A stretch of DNA of 64,000 nt from Ferribacterium limneticum (GTDB taxonomy: Bacteria; Pseudomonadota; Gammaproteobacteria; Burkholderiales; Rhodocyclaceae). The stretch covers positions 372,001 to 436,000 of the forward strand of contig NZ_CP075190.1 in NCBI RefSeq assembly GCF_020510585.1. Reading direction: 5' to 3'. Position 1 is the first letter of the stretch. Each line of letters starts with the position of its first letter. A model generated the notes under the pieces. It was not told the origin of the DNA. It ran no database searches and saw only the letters and a program-made list of their open reading frames with translations. This document shows, piece by piece, positions 53,225 through 62,443 of this stretch. The position numbers and the translations under genes are program-made.

Positions 53225-54112
53225 TCAGCCAATAAACGCCTCGACAATGCGCGCCACTTCGGCCGGTTGATCGTGGTGCAACATGTGGTCGGCCTGCTCG
53301 ATCCATTCCTCGCGGACATTGGCAAAGCACGCCTGACGCGCTTCCCAGTCGCCCGGCCGCTGTCCGAAATCGCGAATGACCCACGATTGCCGGCCGGCCA
53401 CCCAAAGTACCGGGCAGGTGATCTGCTTCCAGATCGCCATTGATTCTTCCAGCCGGAACAAATACGGCGCCGGCGCCTTGTGCCACGGGTCGCCGTTCCA
53501 GATGATGCCGTGATGGCGCAGGCCGGCCCGGTTTTCACCATCGCCAACGCGGGCCAGATGCTTGGCCAGGAACTCGGCGCGCTCGGCCGTCAGAAAACGG
53601 TCGCTGTGCAACAGCCGGCGGGCAAAGGCCGCGCGGTCGGCATAGGCATGCATGCGCGGCGGCTTTTTGAGGGCGCCCAGCCACTGCTGATAACGCTCCG
53701 GCGCCATCTCCGGCGTCGTCGGCGCAATGCCGAAACCCTCCAGCGACACGACGCTCTCCACGCGCTCGGGCCGAATCCCGGCATAGAGGCAGGACAGAAT
53801 GCCGCCCATGCTGTGGCCGACCAGCCTGAGCTTGCCCTCCGGCGCATAGCGGTCGACGATGGCCTCCATGTCGCCGAGGTGCTCGGCGAAGAAATACGGC
53901 CGATTGAGCCATTCCGATTGCCCAAAGCCACGCCAGTCCGGCGCCACGATATTCCAGTCCCTGGCCAGTTCATCGACAATAAACTGGAACGAGGCAGAAA
54001 CGTCCATCCAGCCATGCAGCAGGAAGAGCATCGGTGCCTCGGCATTGCCCCAGCGCCGGATGTGCAGGCGGACGTCGGGCAGGTCGAGAAATTCGGAGCG
54101 TGAAGGTTTCAT
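53225..54112 (-). CDS. Alpha/beta-fold hydrolase
   Basis: A 295-residue cytoplasmic serine hydrolase. HGWMD (about 33-37) provides the oxyanion hole and GHSMGG places the nucleophile at Ser101. A C-terminal His in EQADHMLHHDQP is probably catalytic. Substrate cannot be told; esterase, epoxide or dehalogenase-type relatives exist. Monocistronic, with the terminator shared with the miniprotein. Confidence 0.88.
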   Translation of the reverse strand: MKPSRSEFLDLPDVRLHIRRWGNAEAPMLFLLHGWMDVSASFQFIVDELARDWNIVAPDWRGFGQSEWLNRPYFFAEHLGDMEAIVDRYAPEGKLRLVGHSMGGILSCLYAGIRPERVESVVSLEGFGIAPTTPEMAPERYQQWLGALKKPPRMHAYADRAAFARRLLHSDRFLTAERAEFLAKHLARVGDGENRAGLRHHGIIWNGDPWHKAPAPYLFRLEESMAIWKQITCPVLWVAGRQSWVIRDFGQRPGDWEARQACFANVREEWIEQADHMLHHDQPAEVARIVEAFIG

Positions 54113-54250
54113 GTACGCTCGGCGGCTGATTCAGCAACGATGAGGAGGTGGGTCATGGCGATTCATGTCTTGGCAGTTGGGTTGTGATGAATTTTGCCAT
54201 GCGCCAAGGCGCCGACGTAGCTTAAGTTACGCCAGCACTGCCCTGATCCA

Positions 54251-54850
54251 TCACCCTTTTGCTGGCTTGAACAGCCACCGGGAAACGGCGTGCACATAGC
54301 GCGGCATGATCAGAAAAACGACCAGTGCGACGATGGTCGCCGCGATGATTCCATGGCTGATGCCCCAGACGCCCAATATTGGAACCGCCGCAAACAAGGG
54401 TTTGAAGAGTGGTGGAATCAGCATGGTGAGCGGCCAGATCACCGAGGTGGTGATCAGCCACTGCTTCCACGGCGCCGGTTTTTTCTGGGCCGGCGAGGGC
54501 GGGGTGAACCAGAACTCGATGCCGGGCTCGATGCGGAACTGGTCGTCGCGCTCGAAGGCATCGGCAATCCCGGCCAGCAGATCGCGGCGGTCAGTCGAGT
54601 TGGTCCAGCGTTCCGCATCGGCAGCGCTGGCAAAGCGAATCAGTATTGAATATTCGTTGTGGCCGGCCGGTGGGCGAATGATGTGCACGCCCTGATGCCC
54701 CGGATATTCCGCGGCCTTGGCGGCAATCACGCGCAGCCATTCCTCGTATCGGACAACGGCATCAGGCCGTACGCGCTGTTCGATATGCAGGGTGACGCTC
54801 TCGGCTGAAACCTTGCCGGGGGCCGGCCTGGAAGTGGTTTCGTCGCTCAT
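54251..54850 (-). CDS. ABM-domain membrane protein (antibiotic biosynthesis monooxygenase-like)
   Basis: A 199-residue protein. The N-terminal ABM ferredoxin-like domain (about 20-115) includes VTLHIEQRVRPDAVVRYEEW and is followed by two membrane segments near the C-terminus (ITTSVIWPLTMLIPPLF and IIAATIVALVVFLIM). The start MSDETTSRPAPGK follows the amidohydrolase stop by 19 bases. Likely the last gene of the four-gene operon divergent from hxlR. Catalysis by cofactor-free ABM domains is known, but this fused form is uncharacterised as far as I know. Confidence 0.8.
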   Translation of the reverse strand: MSDETTSRPAPGKVSAESVTLHIEQRVRPDAVVRYEEWLRVIAAKAAEYPGHQGVHIIRPPAGHNEYSILIRFASAADAERWTNSTDRRDLLAGIADAFERDDQFRIEPGIEFWFTPPSPAQKKPAPWKQWLITTSVIWPLTMLIPPLFKPLFAAVPILGVWGISHGIIAATIVALVVFLIMPRYVHAVSRWLFKPAKG

Positions 54851-54869
54851 GCCTGGTCTCCGAATTCGT

Positions 54870-56699
54870 TCAAAATGCCCAGCACATGCAGCCACCCAGC
54901 CCGCCATGCTGATGAAGTGGTCCATGGTAGTGAGCCCGGCAGGGCTGTGCCACTTGCTGGGCCTTGGTGGCGGGCGATGCCAGTGGCGCGCCATAGCCGC
55001 CGAATTTTGCCATCGGCGACCACGCGGGCAGGACCGGCAAGGCGGGCGGGTCGAAACGCCGGAATTCCTCTGTGGCGTAGACCGGCTTGCCGGCAACGAT
55101 GGTCAACACCGACACCAGTCCCTTGATTTCGACTTCCGGAATGCTGAAGTAATCAGCCGACAGCACGCAGAGGTCGGCAAACTGACCGGCGACCAGTCTT
55201 CCCTTTTTCTCGGACTCGCCGGAAAACCCCGCGCTGCCCACCGTGTACAGGCGCAGCGCTGCCTCGCGACTGAGCCGGTTGGCGGCCGGATACAGGGCGA
55301 GCCCACCGCAGGTCCGACCGCTGACCAGCCAGTAAAGGGCGGCAAACGGGTTGTAGCTGGCGACCCGGGTAGCGTCAGTGCCCGCCCCGACCGGGATGCC
55401 CATGTCGAGCATCCGGCGGATCGGTGGCGTGCGCTCGGCCGCCTTGGCGCCGTAACGGTCGACAAAATATTCGCCCTGAAAGGCCATCCGGTGCTGCACG
55501 GCAATGCCACCGCCGAGCGCCCCGACACGCTCGATATTGCGATCACTGATCGTTTCGGCGTGATCGAAGAACCAGCCCAGCCGGTCGATAGGCACTTCAC
55601 GGTGCACCGTCTCCAGCACATCGAGAAAGCGGTCGATTGACTCGTCGTAGGTGGCATGAAGCCGGAACGGCCATTTATTCCTGGCCAGCAGGCTGACCAC
55701 CTCGCCGAGTTCGGCTTCCATGGTGGCCGGCAAATCGGGGCGCGGTTCCAGGAAATCCTCAAAATCGGCCGCAGAAAATACCAGCATCTCGCCGGCGCCG
55801 TTGGTTCGATAGAAGTCGCTGCCGGCACCGGGGGCGGTCATCTTCATCCAGCGCGCGAAATCCTGCTTTTCTTCTTTCGGTTTTTGGGTGAACAAGTTGT
55901 AGGCGATGCGCACGGTCAACTCGCCGCGTTGATCCAGTTCGTCCACCACCTGATAGTCGTCCGGGTAGTTCTGGAAGCCGCCGCCGGCATCGATGCAACT
56001 GGTGATGCCCAGGCGGTTGAGTTCGCGCAGGAAATGGCGGGTCGAATTGATCTGCTGCTCGGGCGGCAGTTTCGGGCCCTTGGCCAGCGTCGCGTAGAGG
56101 ATCATTGCGTTCGGCTTGGCGAGCAGTAGCCCGGTCGGATGACCGGCCTTGTCGCGCTCTATCGTGCCGCCCTGCGGATTGGGTGAGTCGCGGGTGTAAC
56201 CGACAGCGCGCAGTGCCGCCTGGTTGAGCATGGCCTGGCAGTAGAGGTGCAGTATGAAAACCGGTGTATCGGGCGCAGCCGCGTTGAGTTCTTCCAGCGT
56301 CGGCAGGCGCCGTTCGGCAAACTGGAACTCGCTCCAGCCGCCGACCACGCGCACCCATTGGCCCGGCGGCGTCCGCTGCGCCTGCGCCTTGAGCATCTGC
56401 AGCGCCATGGACAGCGAGGGCACGCCATCCCAGCGCAGCTCCAGGTTGTAGTTGAGACCACCGCGAATCAGGTGAATGTGCGAGTCGTTGAGGCCCGGGA
56501 TTGCCGTGCGCCGGCCGAGATCGACGACCTCGGTCAATGGACCGCGCAGGCCCATGATTTCCGCATCGTCACCAATCTGCTGAATCAGGCCATCGCGGAT
56601 GGCCAGCGCCGCAACGAAGGGCTGGCGCGGATCGTTGGTGGCGATTTGTCCATTGTGAAGAATGAGATCAGCCGGCGCTTCGTTGTCGATGCTTGCCAT
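54870..56699 (-). CDS. YtcJ-like metal-dependent amidohydrolase
   Basis: A 609-residue protein of the amidohydrolase superfamily. The N-terminal metal site is in NDSHIHLIRGG; a further His (RLHATYDES), FDHAETIS and the distal Asp in GAGTDATR complete the pattern. The substrate is unknown. The C-terminus carries an unusual tail rich in Cys and His (AHYHGPLHQHGGLGGCMCWA). The start MASIDNEAPADLILHNG is chosen by homology. Lies between pirin and the ABM gene, all on one strand. Confidence 0.85.
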   Translation of the reverse strand: MASIDNEAPADLILHNGQIATNDPRQPFVAALAIRDGLIQQIGDDAEIMGLRGPLTEVVDLGRRTAIPGLNDSHIHLIRGGLNYNLELRWDGVPSLSMALQMLKAQAQRTPPGQWVRVVGGWSEFQFAERRLPTLEELNAAAPDTPVFILHLYCQAMLNQAALRAVGYTRDSPNPQGGTIERDKAGHPTGLLLAKPNAMILYATLAKGPKLPPEQQINSTRHFLRELNRLGITSCIDAGGGFQNYPDDYQVVDELDQRGELTVRIAYNLFTQKPKEEKQDFARWMKMTAPGAGSDFYRTNGAGEMLVFSAADFEDFLEPRPDLPATMEAELGEVVSLLARNKWPFRLHATYDESIDRFLDVLETVHREVPIDRLGWFFDHAETISDRNIERVGALGGGIAVQHRMAFQGEYFVDRYGAKAAERTPPIRRMLDMGIPVGAGTDATRVASYNPFAALYWLVSGRTCGGLALYPAANRLSREAALRLYTVGSAGFSGESEKKGRLVAGQFADLCVLSADYFSIPEVEIKGLVSVLTIVAGKPVYATEEFRRFDPPALPVLPAWSPMAKFGGYGAPLASPATKAQQVAQPCRAHYHGPLHQHGGLGGCMCWAF

Positions 56700-56745
56700 G
56701 GTGCCTCCGGTGTTGGGTTTGACGGCCGGGCGGCCGTCAAATGAC

Positions 56746-57444
56746 TCAGTCGAGATCGAACAGCAGCACTTCCGAATCGGCGTTGGCAATGATCGTGAGC
56801 TTCTCTTCCCCCTTGATCTTTGCGGCGTCTCCGGTTTCCAGCCGGACGCCATTGATGCTCGCCTCACCGCGAATCAGATGCAGGTAGGCCATGCGGTCGG
56901 TGGCGAGCTGGTGGGTTAACTTCTCGCCGGGGCCGAGCAGGCCGGCATAGAGGTCGGTGTCGCGATGCACGGTGACGCTGCCGTCCCGACCATCCTGCGA
57001 AGCCAGCAGGCGCAGTCGGCCTTGCTTTTCTTCCGGCGAGAAATACTTCTGTTCATAGCTCGGTGCCATGCCCACGGCGGCCGGCTCGATCCAGATCTGG
57101 AGGAAATGCACCGGCGAGCGGGGCGAGGGATTGAACTCGCTATGTCGCACGCCGGTTCCGGCGCTCATCCGCTGCACATCGCCGGGACGAATAACCGTGC
57201 CGTTGCCCATGCTGTCCTTGTGTTCCAGCTCACCGTCAAGAACATAGCTGATGATTTCCATGTCGCGGTGGCCATGGGTGCCGAACCCCTGGCCCGGCTC
57301 GACACTGTCTTCGTTGATGACGCGGAGCGGGCCCCAGCCCATCTCCTGCGGATCGTGATAATCGGCAAAGGAAAAACTGTGTTGGCTATGCAGCCAGCCG
57401 TGGTCGGCTTGGCCGCGATCTGAACTTTTACGCAGGGTAATCAT
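56746..57444 (-). CDS. Pirin family protein (YhhW-like)
   Basis: A 232-residue bicupin. The N-terminal cupin contains the metal ligands in [20 protein letters not shown] and the second His pair near VRHSEF. YhhW-type members have quercetin 2,3-dioxygenase activity in vitro, others act as redox-responsive regulators; the role here is unknown. 46 bases before the amidohydrolase. Confidence 0.9.
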   Translation of the reverse strand: MITLRKSSDRGQADHGWLHSQHSFSFADYHDPQEMGWGPLRVINEDSVEPGQGFGTHGHRDMEIISYVLDGELEHKDSMGNGTVIRPGDVQRMSAGTGVRHSEFNPSPRSPVHFLQIWIEPAAVGMAPSYEQKYFSPEEKQGRLRLLASQDGRDGSVTVHRDTDLYAGLLGPGEKLTHQLATDRMAYLHLIRGEASINGVRLETGDAAKIKGEEKLTIIANADSEVLLFDLD

Positions 57445-57494
57445 GGCAACCTCGTTGGGGAGTTGGTCAGGTGCTTCAGGGGCAGTGGACGGTT

Positions 57495-58148
57495 TCAGTG
57501 TCCTTCGCCGCCGCCGAACATGGATTTGGCGTAGATCAGGCCGAGGCCATAACCGCCGCCGTGGGCAATCGACGTTGCGACCGTCTCGTTGTAAGTCTCG
57601 CCGCGCGCCCAGTCGCGCTGCAGTTCGAGCAGATACTGCAACGCGGTCATCGGCCGGACACCCGCCTGGATCATGCGCTCCATGGCGCGCTGGTGGGCCT
57701 CATCCGAGACATCGCCACAGGCATCGGCGATGACATAGACCTCGAAGCCCTGATCGATTGCCGACAAGGTCGGCCCGACAATGCAGACCGAGGTCCACAG
57801 TCCGGCAAAGACCACCTTGGCCTTGTCCAACTGATTGACGCGCTCGGCAATCCGCGCATCCTCCCAGGTATTCATTGTCGTGCGGTCGATCACATTGGCG
57901 TCCGGGAAGACAACCTTGATCTCATCGAACATCGGTCCGGAAAACGTTTTTTCCGCTACCGTCGTCAGGATGGTCGGCACCTTGAACTCGTGCGCTGCCT
58001 TGGCGACCAGCGCCGCGTTGTTGCGCAGCGTAATGGCATCAATCGACTTTGTGGCAAAGGCCATCTGCGACTGATGATCGATCATGATCAGCAAATGGTT
58101 GGTCGGGTTGAGGAGGGTTTTTCCAGGGGTTGGGGATGCTTTGGGCAT
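57495..58148 (-). CDS. YcaC-like isochorismatase-family hydrolase
   Basis: A 217-residue cysteine hydrolase. The catalytic triad is Asp in [11 protein letters not shown], a Lys in the following part (AEKTFSG) and Cys in [10 protein letters not shown]. The second of two ATGs six bases apart is chosen (58148), because GGAG lies seven bases upstream of it. YcaC proteins have unknown substrates. First gene of the operon divergent from hxlR. Confidence 0.88.
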   Translation of the reverse strand: MPKASPTPGKTLLNPTNHLLIMIDHQSQMAFATKSIDAITLRNNAALVAKAAHEFKVPTILTTVAEKTFSGPMFDEIKVVFPDANVIDRTTMNTWEDARIAERVNQLDKAKVVFAGLWTSVCIVGPTLSAIDQGFEVYVIADACGDVSDEAHQRAMERMIQAGVRPMTALQYLLELQRDWARGETYNETVATSIAHGGGYGLGLIYAKSMFGGGEGH

Positions 58149-58177
58149 GGTCATTCTCCGGGGGATGGAACACTTGC

Positions 58178-58194
58178 TGTGAGTGCGAGTCACA
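58178..58194. promoter_or_regulatory. Candidate HxlR operator
   Basis: Inverted repeat TGTGA-GTGCGAG-TCACA flanked by ACTTG and CAAGT half-sites, in the 109-base gap between the divergent YcaC and HxlR genes. HxlR proteins bind such dyads as dimers. Confidence 0.45.
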
Positions 58195-58257
58195 AGTCTA
58201 GTTGCAAGAATTTTTTATAAAAAGTAGGTTCCATTCGGTAACTAATAGCCAGCCATC

Positions 58258-58620
58258 ATGCCCCTGCGACCCAAACCGGCTACCCAGCCACCCCTGCCCA
58301 ACGACTGTCCGCTGGAAGACGTGCTCAGCCTGCTGGCCGGCGCCTGGACAGTTCAGATCCTCTGGTTCCTGCGCGCCGGCCCCAGGCGCTTCGGCGACCT
58401 GCGCCGCGATTTGGCGCGGGTATCGACCAAGGTGCTGACCAATCGCCTGCGTGTCATGCAGGCCCATGGCCTGCTCGAACGGGAGGTTTTGCCCAGCAAT
58501 CCGCCCCAGGTCGAATACTCGTTGACCCCGATGAGTCGGGAACTGGAGCCGCTCCTCAACAGCATGGAGCAAGTGGCCCGGCGACTGAAGCTGCATAGCC
58601 ATCAGGTAGAAAAGCTCTAA
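58258..58620 (+). CDS. HxlR-family transcriptional regulator
   Basis: A 120-residue winged helix-turn-helix protein. Cys17 in NDCPLEDVLSLLAGAW is the conserved cysteine that in HypR, YodB and QorR senses quinones, aldehydes or hypochlorite. The wHTH (RRFGDLRRDLARVSTKVLTN) follows. Divergent from the YcaC-pirin-amidohydrolase-ABM operon, which it probably represses until an electrophile modifies Cys17. Confidence 0.87.
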   Translation: MPLRPKPATQPPLPNDCPLEDVLSLLAGAWTVQILWFLRAGPRRFGDLRRDLARVSTKVLTNRLRVMQAHGLLEREVLPSNPPQVEYSLTPMSRELEPLLNSMEQVARRLKLHSHQVEKL

Positions 58621-58815
58621 GCCGACAGACGGAGGATTCAACCGGCTACTGGGCGTCTAGAAACGCCCGGGCGATGTAGCCAAAGGATTCCCCACGAATA
58701 CGATTTAGGGGGCAAAGATGGCTGCTTCGATGTCATCCCGGAAAGTCGCAACAGCCATCCCGTTCGGCTTGCTTCCGACGTTAGAATTGGCTTTCCCCCT
58801 TTGCAGGAAAGTTCG

Positions 58816-59613
58816 ATGTCAAAACCCTGCCGCATTGCCAGCGTGCTGCTCATGTCCAGTCTGCTCAGCGCTACCGCACTCGCCCGCGAAGACGCCGCAA
58901 CGCAAGTCCAGCCCCTGGTGCCTTTCGCCTCGACCGAGGGCCTGGAGCGCTTGGCGCGGACCACGGCAAAACCCGACTTCGCCCCGCTCGCCAACCAGTT
59001 TGAAGCCCAGGCCACCATCGCCTTCTGCGGCCCGACGACGGCGGCCATCGTCCTCAACGCCCTGCGCCCATCGGCCATCGAGACGCCCCGTGATCGCAGC
59101 CGCCTGCGTCCGGAGGATGAACGCTACCTGCCCAAAAGCCTGGAACTGACCGTGCCCCGGCATACCCAGGAAAGCGTCATCGCCACCGGCAAGAAAACGC
59201 GCGCCCAGGTCTTCGGCGAGCCCTCTACCGTCAACGGCAAGGTCGTGCGCGATGGCGGCTACCAACTACGCCAGCTCGACGAGCTACTAAAGGCCCACGC
59301 CCTCGTCACCCGCCTGGTCATCGTCGATGCGCAGACCGCCGAGGCCGATATCCGCCGCGATCTGATCGACAACCTCAATCGCCCCGGCGACGTGGTCATC
59401 GTCAATTACCTGCGCACCGCAGTCGGCCAAGCCGGCGGCGGCCACATCTCGCCACTCGCTGCTTACGACGCCGCGACCGACTCGGTGCTCATCCTTGACG
59501 TCAATCCCAGCCATCACCCCTGGGTCTGGATGCCCGTTGCTACATTGATCCGCGGCATGCGAACCAGGGATGTGACCGAGAACCGCGGCTACATTCTGGT
59601 TCAGACGCGCTGA
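58816..59613 (+). CDS. Phytochelatin-synthase-like cysteine peptidase (family C83)
   Basis: A 265-residue precursor with a signal peptide (about 1-23), so it is exported to the periplasm. The catalytic triad is Cys71 (TIAFCGPTTAA), His210 (GGGHISPLAAYD) and Asp228 (VLILDVNP); the 18-residue His-Asp spacing equals that of plant phytochelatin synthase. It lacks the plant C-terminal domain. Bacterial relatives cleave glutathione to gamma-glutamylcysteine, with synthase activity low or absent. ATG at 58816 has AGGAAAG upstream. Confidence 0.88.
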   Translation: MSKPCRIASVLLMSSLLSATALAREDAATQVQPLVPFASTEGLERLARTTAKPDFAPLANQFEAQATIAFCGPTTAAIVLNALRPSAIETPRDRSRLRPEDERYLPKSLELTVPRHTQESVIATGKKTRAQVFGEPSTVNGKVVRDGGYQLRQLDELLKAHALVTRLVIVDAQTAEADIRRDLIDNLNRPGDVVIVNYLRTAVGQAGGGHISPLAAYDAATDSVLILDVNPSHHPWVWMPVATLIRGMRTRDVTENRGYILVQTR

Positions 59614-59664
59614 GCCATTTGGCGAGGAGGTGCGCCCGCTCCTCGCCGGGAGCTGTGGTTGGCC

Positions 59665-59832
59665 CTACATCCACCAAGGGTCTGCCCCGGTATCTTCATG
59701 GTCATCCGTTTCGATCCCTTCTTCTTCACGTTCATCATGAAAAGGGTGGTCCGGTTTATGGGGGTGATGGATAGGATCCTTGGGATTTGGGGTGTCGGGC
59801 TCTATGGGCTGATGGCCCGGTGAAATCGCCAT
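59665..59832 (-). CDS. 55-residue His/Pro/Asp-rich hypothetical protein
   Basis: MAISPGHQPIEPDTPNPKDP continues with HHPHKPDHPFHDE and an acidic, Trp-ended tail. The ATG at 59832 has AGAGGA six bases upstream. Convergent with the C83 peptidase gene. The His/Asp clusters suggest metal binding, but a spurious frame cannot be excluded; no function assigned. Confidence 0.5.
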   Translation of the reverse strand: MAISPGHQPIEPDTPNPKDPIHHPHKPDHPFHDEREEEGIETDDHEDTGADPWWM

Positions 59833-59939
59833 AAACATTCCTCTCTGCAATTGTTCAATACCATTGGGCAGATATCCATTTACAAGGTTGCAATTCATTG
59901 AACATGTAACTCAACCGAGAAAATCTCCCTAAGGCTGTA

Positions 59940-59977
59940 TTGACAACACATATCGACGTAACTAAGATCGTCGATAT
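59940..59977 (+). promoter_or_regulatory. Promoter with overlapping operator of the ArsR-type gene
   Basis: TTGACA (59940-59945), 17-base spacer and TAAGAT (59963-59968). Inverted repeat ATATCGACG / CGTCGATAT (59950-59958 and 59969-59977) brackets the -10. The expected start site falls at or next to the ATG at 59976, so the mRNA may be leaderless; no ribosome site is present. Confidence 0.65.
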
Positions 59978-60287
59978 GAAAAACGACTACACCCAAACCA
60001 TCCCGGCCGAATGGCAGGCGATGTCCCGGATTTTCGTGGCGCTCGGCGACGAGCATCGCCAGCGCATCCTGTTGCTTTTCGAGCCGGGCGAGCGGCTCAA
60101 TGTCGGGCAGATTGCCGAGGTGTCGACGCTGGCCCGGTCGACGGTTTCGCATCATCTGAAAATCCTGCATGAGTCCGGCGTACTGGCTTCGGAAAAGATC
60201 GGCAAGGAAGTCTGGTTCTGGATCAACCGCGATTCGCTCGAAACCACTTTTACCAACGTCCTGAATTACCTCAAGGAAAATTCCTGA
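59976..60287 (+). CDS. ArsR/SmtB-type transcriptional regulator, cysteine-free
   Basis: A 103-residue winged helix-turn-helix protein (ALGDEHRQRILLLFEPGER and ARSTVSHHLKILHESGVLAS). It has no cysteine, so the classic ELCVCDL metal site is absent and the signal is not a thiol-bound metal. An inverted repeat at its own promoter suggests autoregulation. It overlaps the acyltransferase gene by one base, so it probably controls the two lipid genes downstream. Confidence 0.85.
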   Translation: MKNDYTQTIPAEWQAMSRIFVALGDEHRQRILLLFEPGERLNVGQIAEVSTLARSTVSHHLKILHESGVLASEKIGKEVWFWINRDSLETTFTNVLNYLKENS

Positions 60288-62428
60288 TGCGCAAATTGTT
60301 GCGGACGCTGTTGCGCGGCCTGGCCCGGTTGCTTTTTCGCGTCGAAATTTCGGCGCAGCAGGCCAATTTCAAGCATGAACGCCTACTCATCGTGGCCAAT
60401 CACCAGTCCTTTCTCGATGGCTTGCTGATCGGGCTCTTCCTGCCTGTCGACCCGGTTTTCGTCGTTCATACGACCATCGCCGAGAGCTTCTTCTTTCGCA
60501 TCCTGCTCTCCCAAGTCGAGTATCTGGCGGTTGATCCGACCAGCCCGATGGCCATGAAGAAGGTCATCCGCCTGATCGAATCCGGCCGCCCGGTGGTCAT
60601 CTTCCCGGAAGGGCGGATCACGCTGACCGGCTCGCTCATGAAGGTCTACGACGGCCCGGCCTTCGTCGCCGCCAAGACGGGGGCGACGGTGGTGCCGGTG
60701 CGCCTCGATGGCGCTGCGCGCAGCTATTTCTCGCGCCTGTCGGGCAAGCATCCGAAGACGCTGTTCCCGAAAATCCGCCTGAGCATCCTGGCCGCGCGCC
60801 ATTTTCCGATGCCGGAAGGCGCCACCGCCAAACTGCGTCGCCGCAAATCGGGCGAGGCCATGCGCCGCTTGATGCAGGAAATGATCTTCGCCTCGCGCCC
60901 GCAGCAGACGCTGTTCTCCGCGTTGTGCGATGCCGCCGATATCTACGGCCGCGGCCGTCGCCTGCTCGAAGACGTCAAGCAGATCGAGTATTCGTACAAC
61001 GACCTGTTCAAGATGGCGCTCATGCTCGGCCGCCAGATCGAGCGCATCTCGCAGTCTGGCGAGAAGGTCGGCCTGCTGCTGCCCAACCTCGTGCCGACCA
61101 TTGGCCTGATTTTCGGGCTGACCGCAAGAAAGCGCATCCCGGCCATGCTCAACTACTCGGCCGGCACCGACGCCATGCAGGCCGCCGTCGATGCGGCGCA
61201 AATCCGCACGGTTGTTACCTCGCGCGCCTTCGTCGAGCAGGCCAAGCTGGGCGAGAAACTGGCCGGGCTGAAGGGCGTGCAACTCGTCTATCTCGAAGAC
61301 GTCCGCGAACAGATCGGCCTCGGCGACAAGCTCTGGCTGATGGCCTACGCGCTGCACTTCCCGCGCGCCTTCGAGCTGCCGGCCTCACCGGAAGACGCCG
61401 CCGTCGTGCTCTTCACCTCGGGTTCCGAAGGCAAGCCGAAAGGCGTCGTCCTGCCGCACCGCGCCATCCTCGCCAACGTCGCGCAGATCTGCTCGGTCAT
61501 CGACTTCTCGGTCCACGACAAGGTGCTCAATGCCCTGCCCATCTTCCATTCCTTCGGCCTGACGGCCGGCGCGCTGCTGCCGGTGCTGAGCGGCGCCAGC
61601 CTCTTCCTCTACCCGTCGCCGCTGCATTACCGGGTGATTCCCGAGCTGGCCTACGACCGCGGCTGCACGGTGCTCTTCGGCACTTCGACCTTCCTTGCCA
61701 ACTACGCCAAGTTCGCCAATCCCTACGATTTCTACCGCCTGCGCTATGTCGTCGCCGGTGCTGAGAAACTGTCGGAATCGGTACGCAGCCAGTGGTTCGA
61801 GAAATTCGGCCTGCGCATTTTCGAAGGCTACGGCGCGACCGAAACGGCGCCGGTACTCGCCGTCAATACGCCGATGGCCTACCGCACGGGCACGGTCGGC
61901 AACCTGCTGCCGGGCGTCGAACACAAGTTGGTACCGGTTCCCGGCATTGCCGGCGGCGGCATCCTGCACGTCCGTGGCCCGAACGTCATGGCCGGCTACC
62001 TCAAGGCCGACAACCCCGGCGTGCTGCAACCGCCGGTGTCGGACATCGGTGACGGCTGGTACGAAACCGGTGACGTGGTCGAACTGGACGAAGACGGCTT
62101 CGTGAAAATCGTCGGCCGCGTCAAACGCTTCGCCAAGATCGCCGGCGAAATGGTCAGCCTCGAAGTCGTCGAAAAGCTCGCCACGGCGACGTCGCCGGCC
62201 TTGCCCCACGCCGCATCCAGCCAGCCCGACGCAGCGAAGGGCGAAGCGCTGGTGCTGTTCACCACCGATACCGAACTGACCCGCGAACTGCTCGCCGCCA
62301 AGGCCCGCGAAACCGGCATCCCTGAACTTGCTGTGCCGCGCAAGATCCACAAGGTCGATTCGCTGCCGCTGCTCGGCACCGGCAAGGTCGATTACGTGAC
62401 GTTGAAACGGTTGGCGGAGGCGGTATGA
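60287..62428 (+). CDS. PlsC-acyltransferase / AMP-binding acyl-ACP synthetase fusion (Aas-like)
   Basis: A 713-residue protein. The N-terminal PlsC domain (about 1-190) has NHQSFLD (HX4D) and FPEGRITLTG. The AMP-binding domain (about 240-710) has FTSGSEGKPKG, YGATETAP and the terminal catalytic-Lys region GTGKVDYVT. E. coli Aas re-acylates lysophosphatidylethanolamine; a similar lipid-repair role is inferred. Co-transcribed with the ArsR-type gene and followed by a repeat and a second, related gene. Confidence 0.85.
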   Translation: MRKLLRTLLRGLARLLFRVEISAQQANFKHERLLIVANHQSFLDGLLIGLFLPVDPVFVVHTTIAESFFFRILLSQVEYLAVDPTSPMAMKKVIRLIESGRPVVIFPEGRITLTGSLMKVYDGPAFVAAKTGATVVPVRLDGAARSYFSRLSGKHPKTLFPKIRLSILAARHFPMPEGATAKLRRRKSGEAMRRLMQEMIFASRPQQTLFSALCDAADIYGRGRRLLEDVKQIEYSYNDLFKMALMLGRQIERISQSGEKVGLLLPNLVPTIGLIFGLTARKRIPAMLNYSAGTDAMQAAVDAAQIRTVVTSRAFVEQAKLGEKLAGLKGVQLVYLEDVREQIGLGDKLWLMAYALHFPRAFELPASPEDAAVVLFTSGSEGKPKGVVLPHRAILANVAQICSVIDFSVHDKVLNALPIFHSFGLTAGALLPVLSGASLFLYPSPLHYRVIPELAYDRGCTVLFGTSTFLANYAKFANPYDFYRLRYVVAGAEKLSESVRSQWFEKFGLRIFEGYGATETAPVLAVNTPMAYRTGTVGNLLPGVEHKLVPVPGIAGGGILHVRGPNVMAGYLKADNPGVLQPPVSDIGDGWYETGDVVELDEDGFVKIVGRVKRFAKIAGEMVSLEVVEKLATATSPALPHAASSQPDAAKGEALVLFTTDTELTRELLAAKARETGIPELAVPRKIHKVDSLPLLGTGKVDYVTLKRLAEAV

Positions 62429-62443
62429 GCTCGAATCCTTGCA

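Noticed and set aside
54113..54250. Possible small gene between the hydrolase and ABM genes
   Set aside because: No frame with a start, ribosome site and sensible length; I see nothing supported in this gap.
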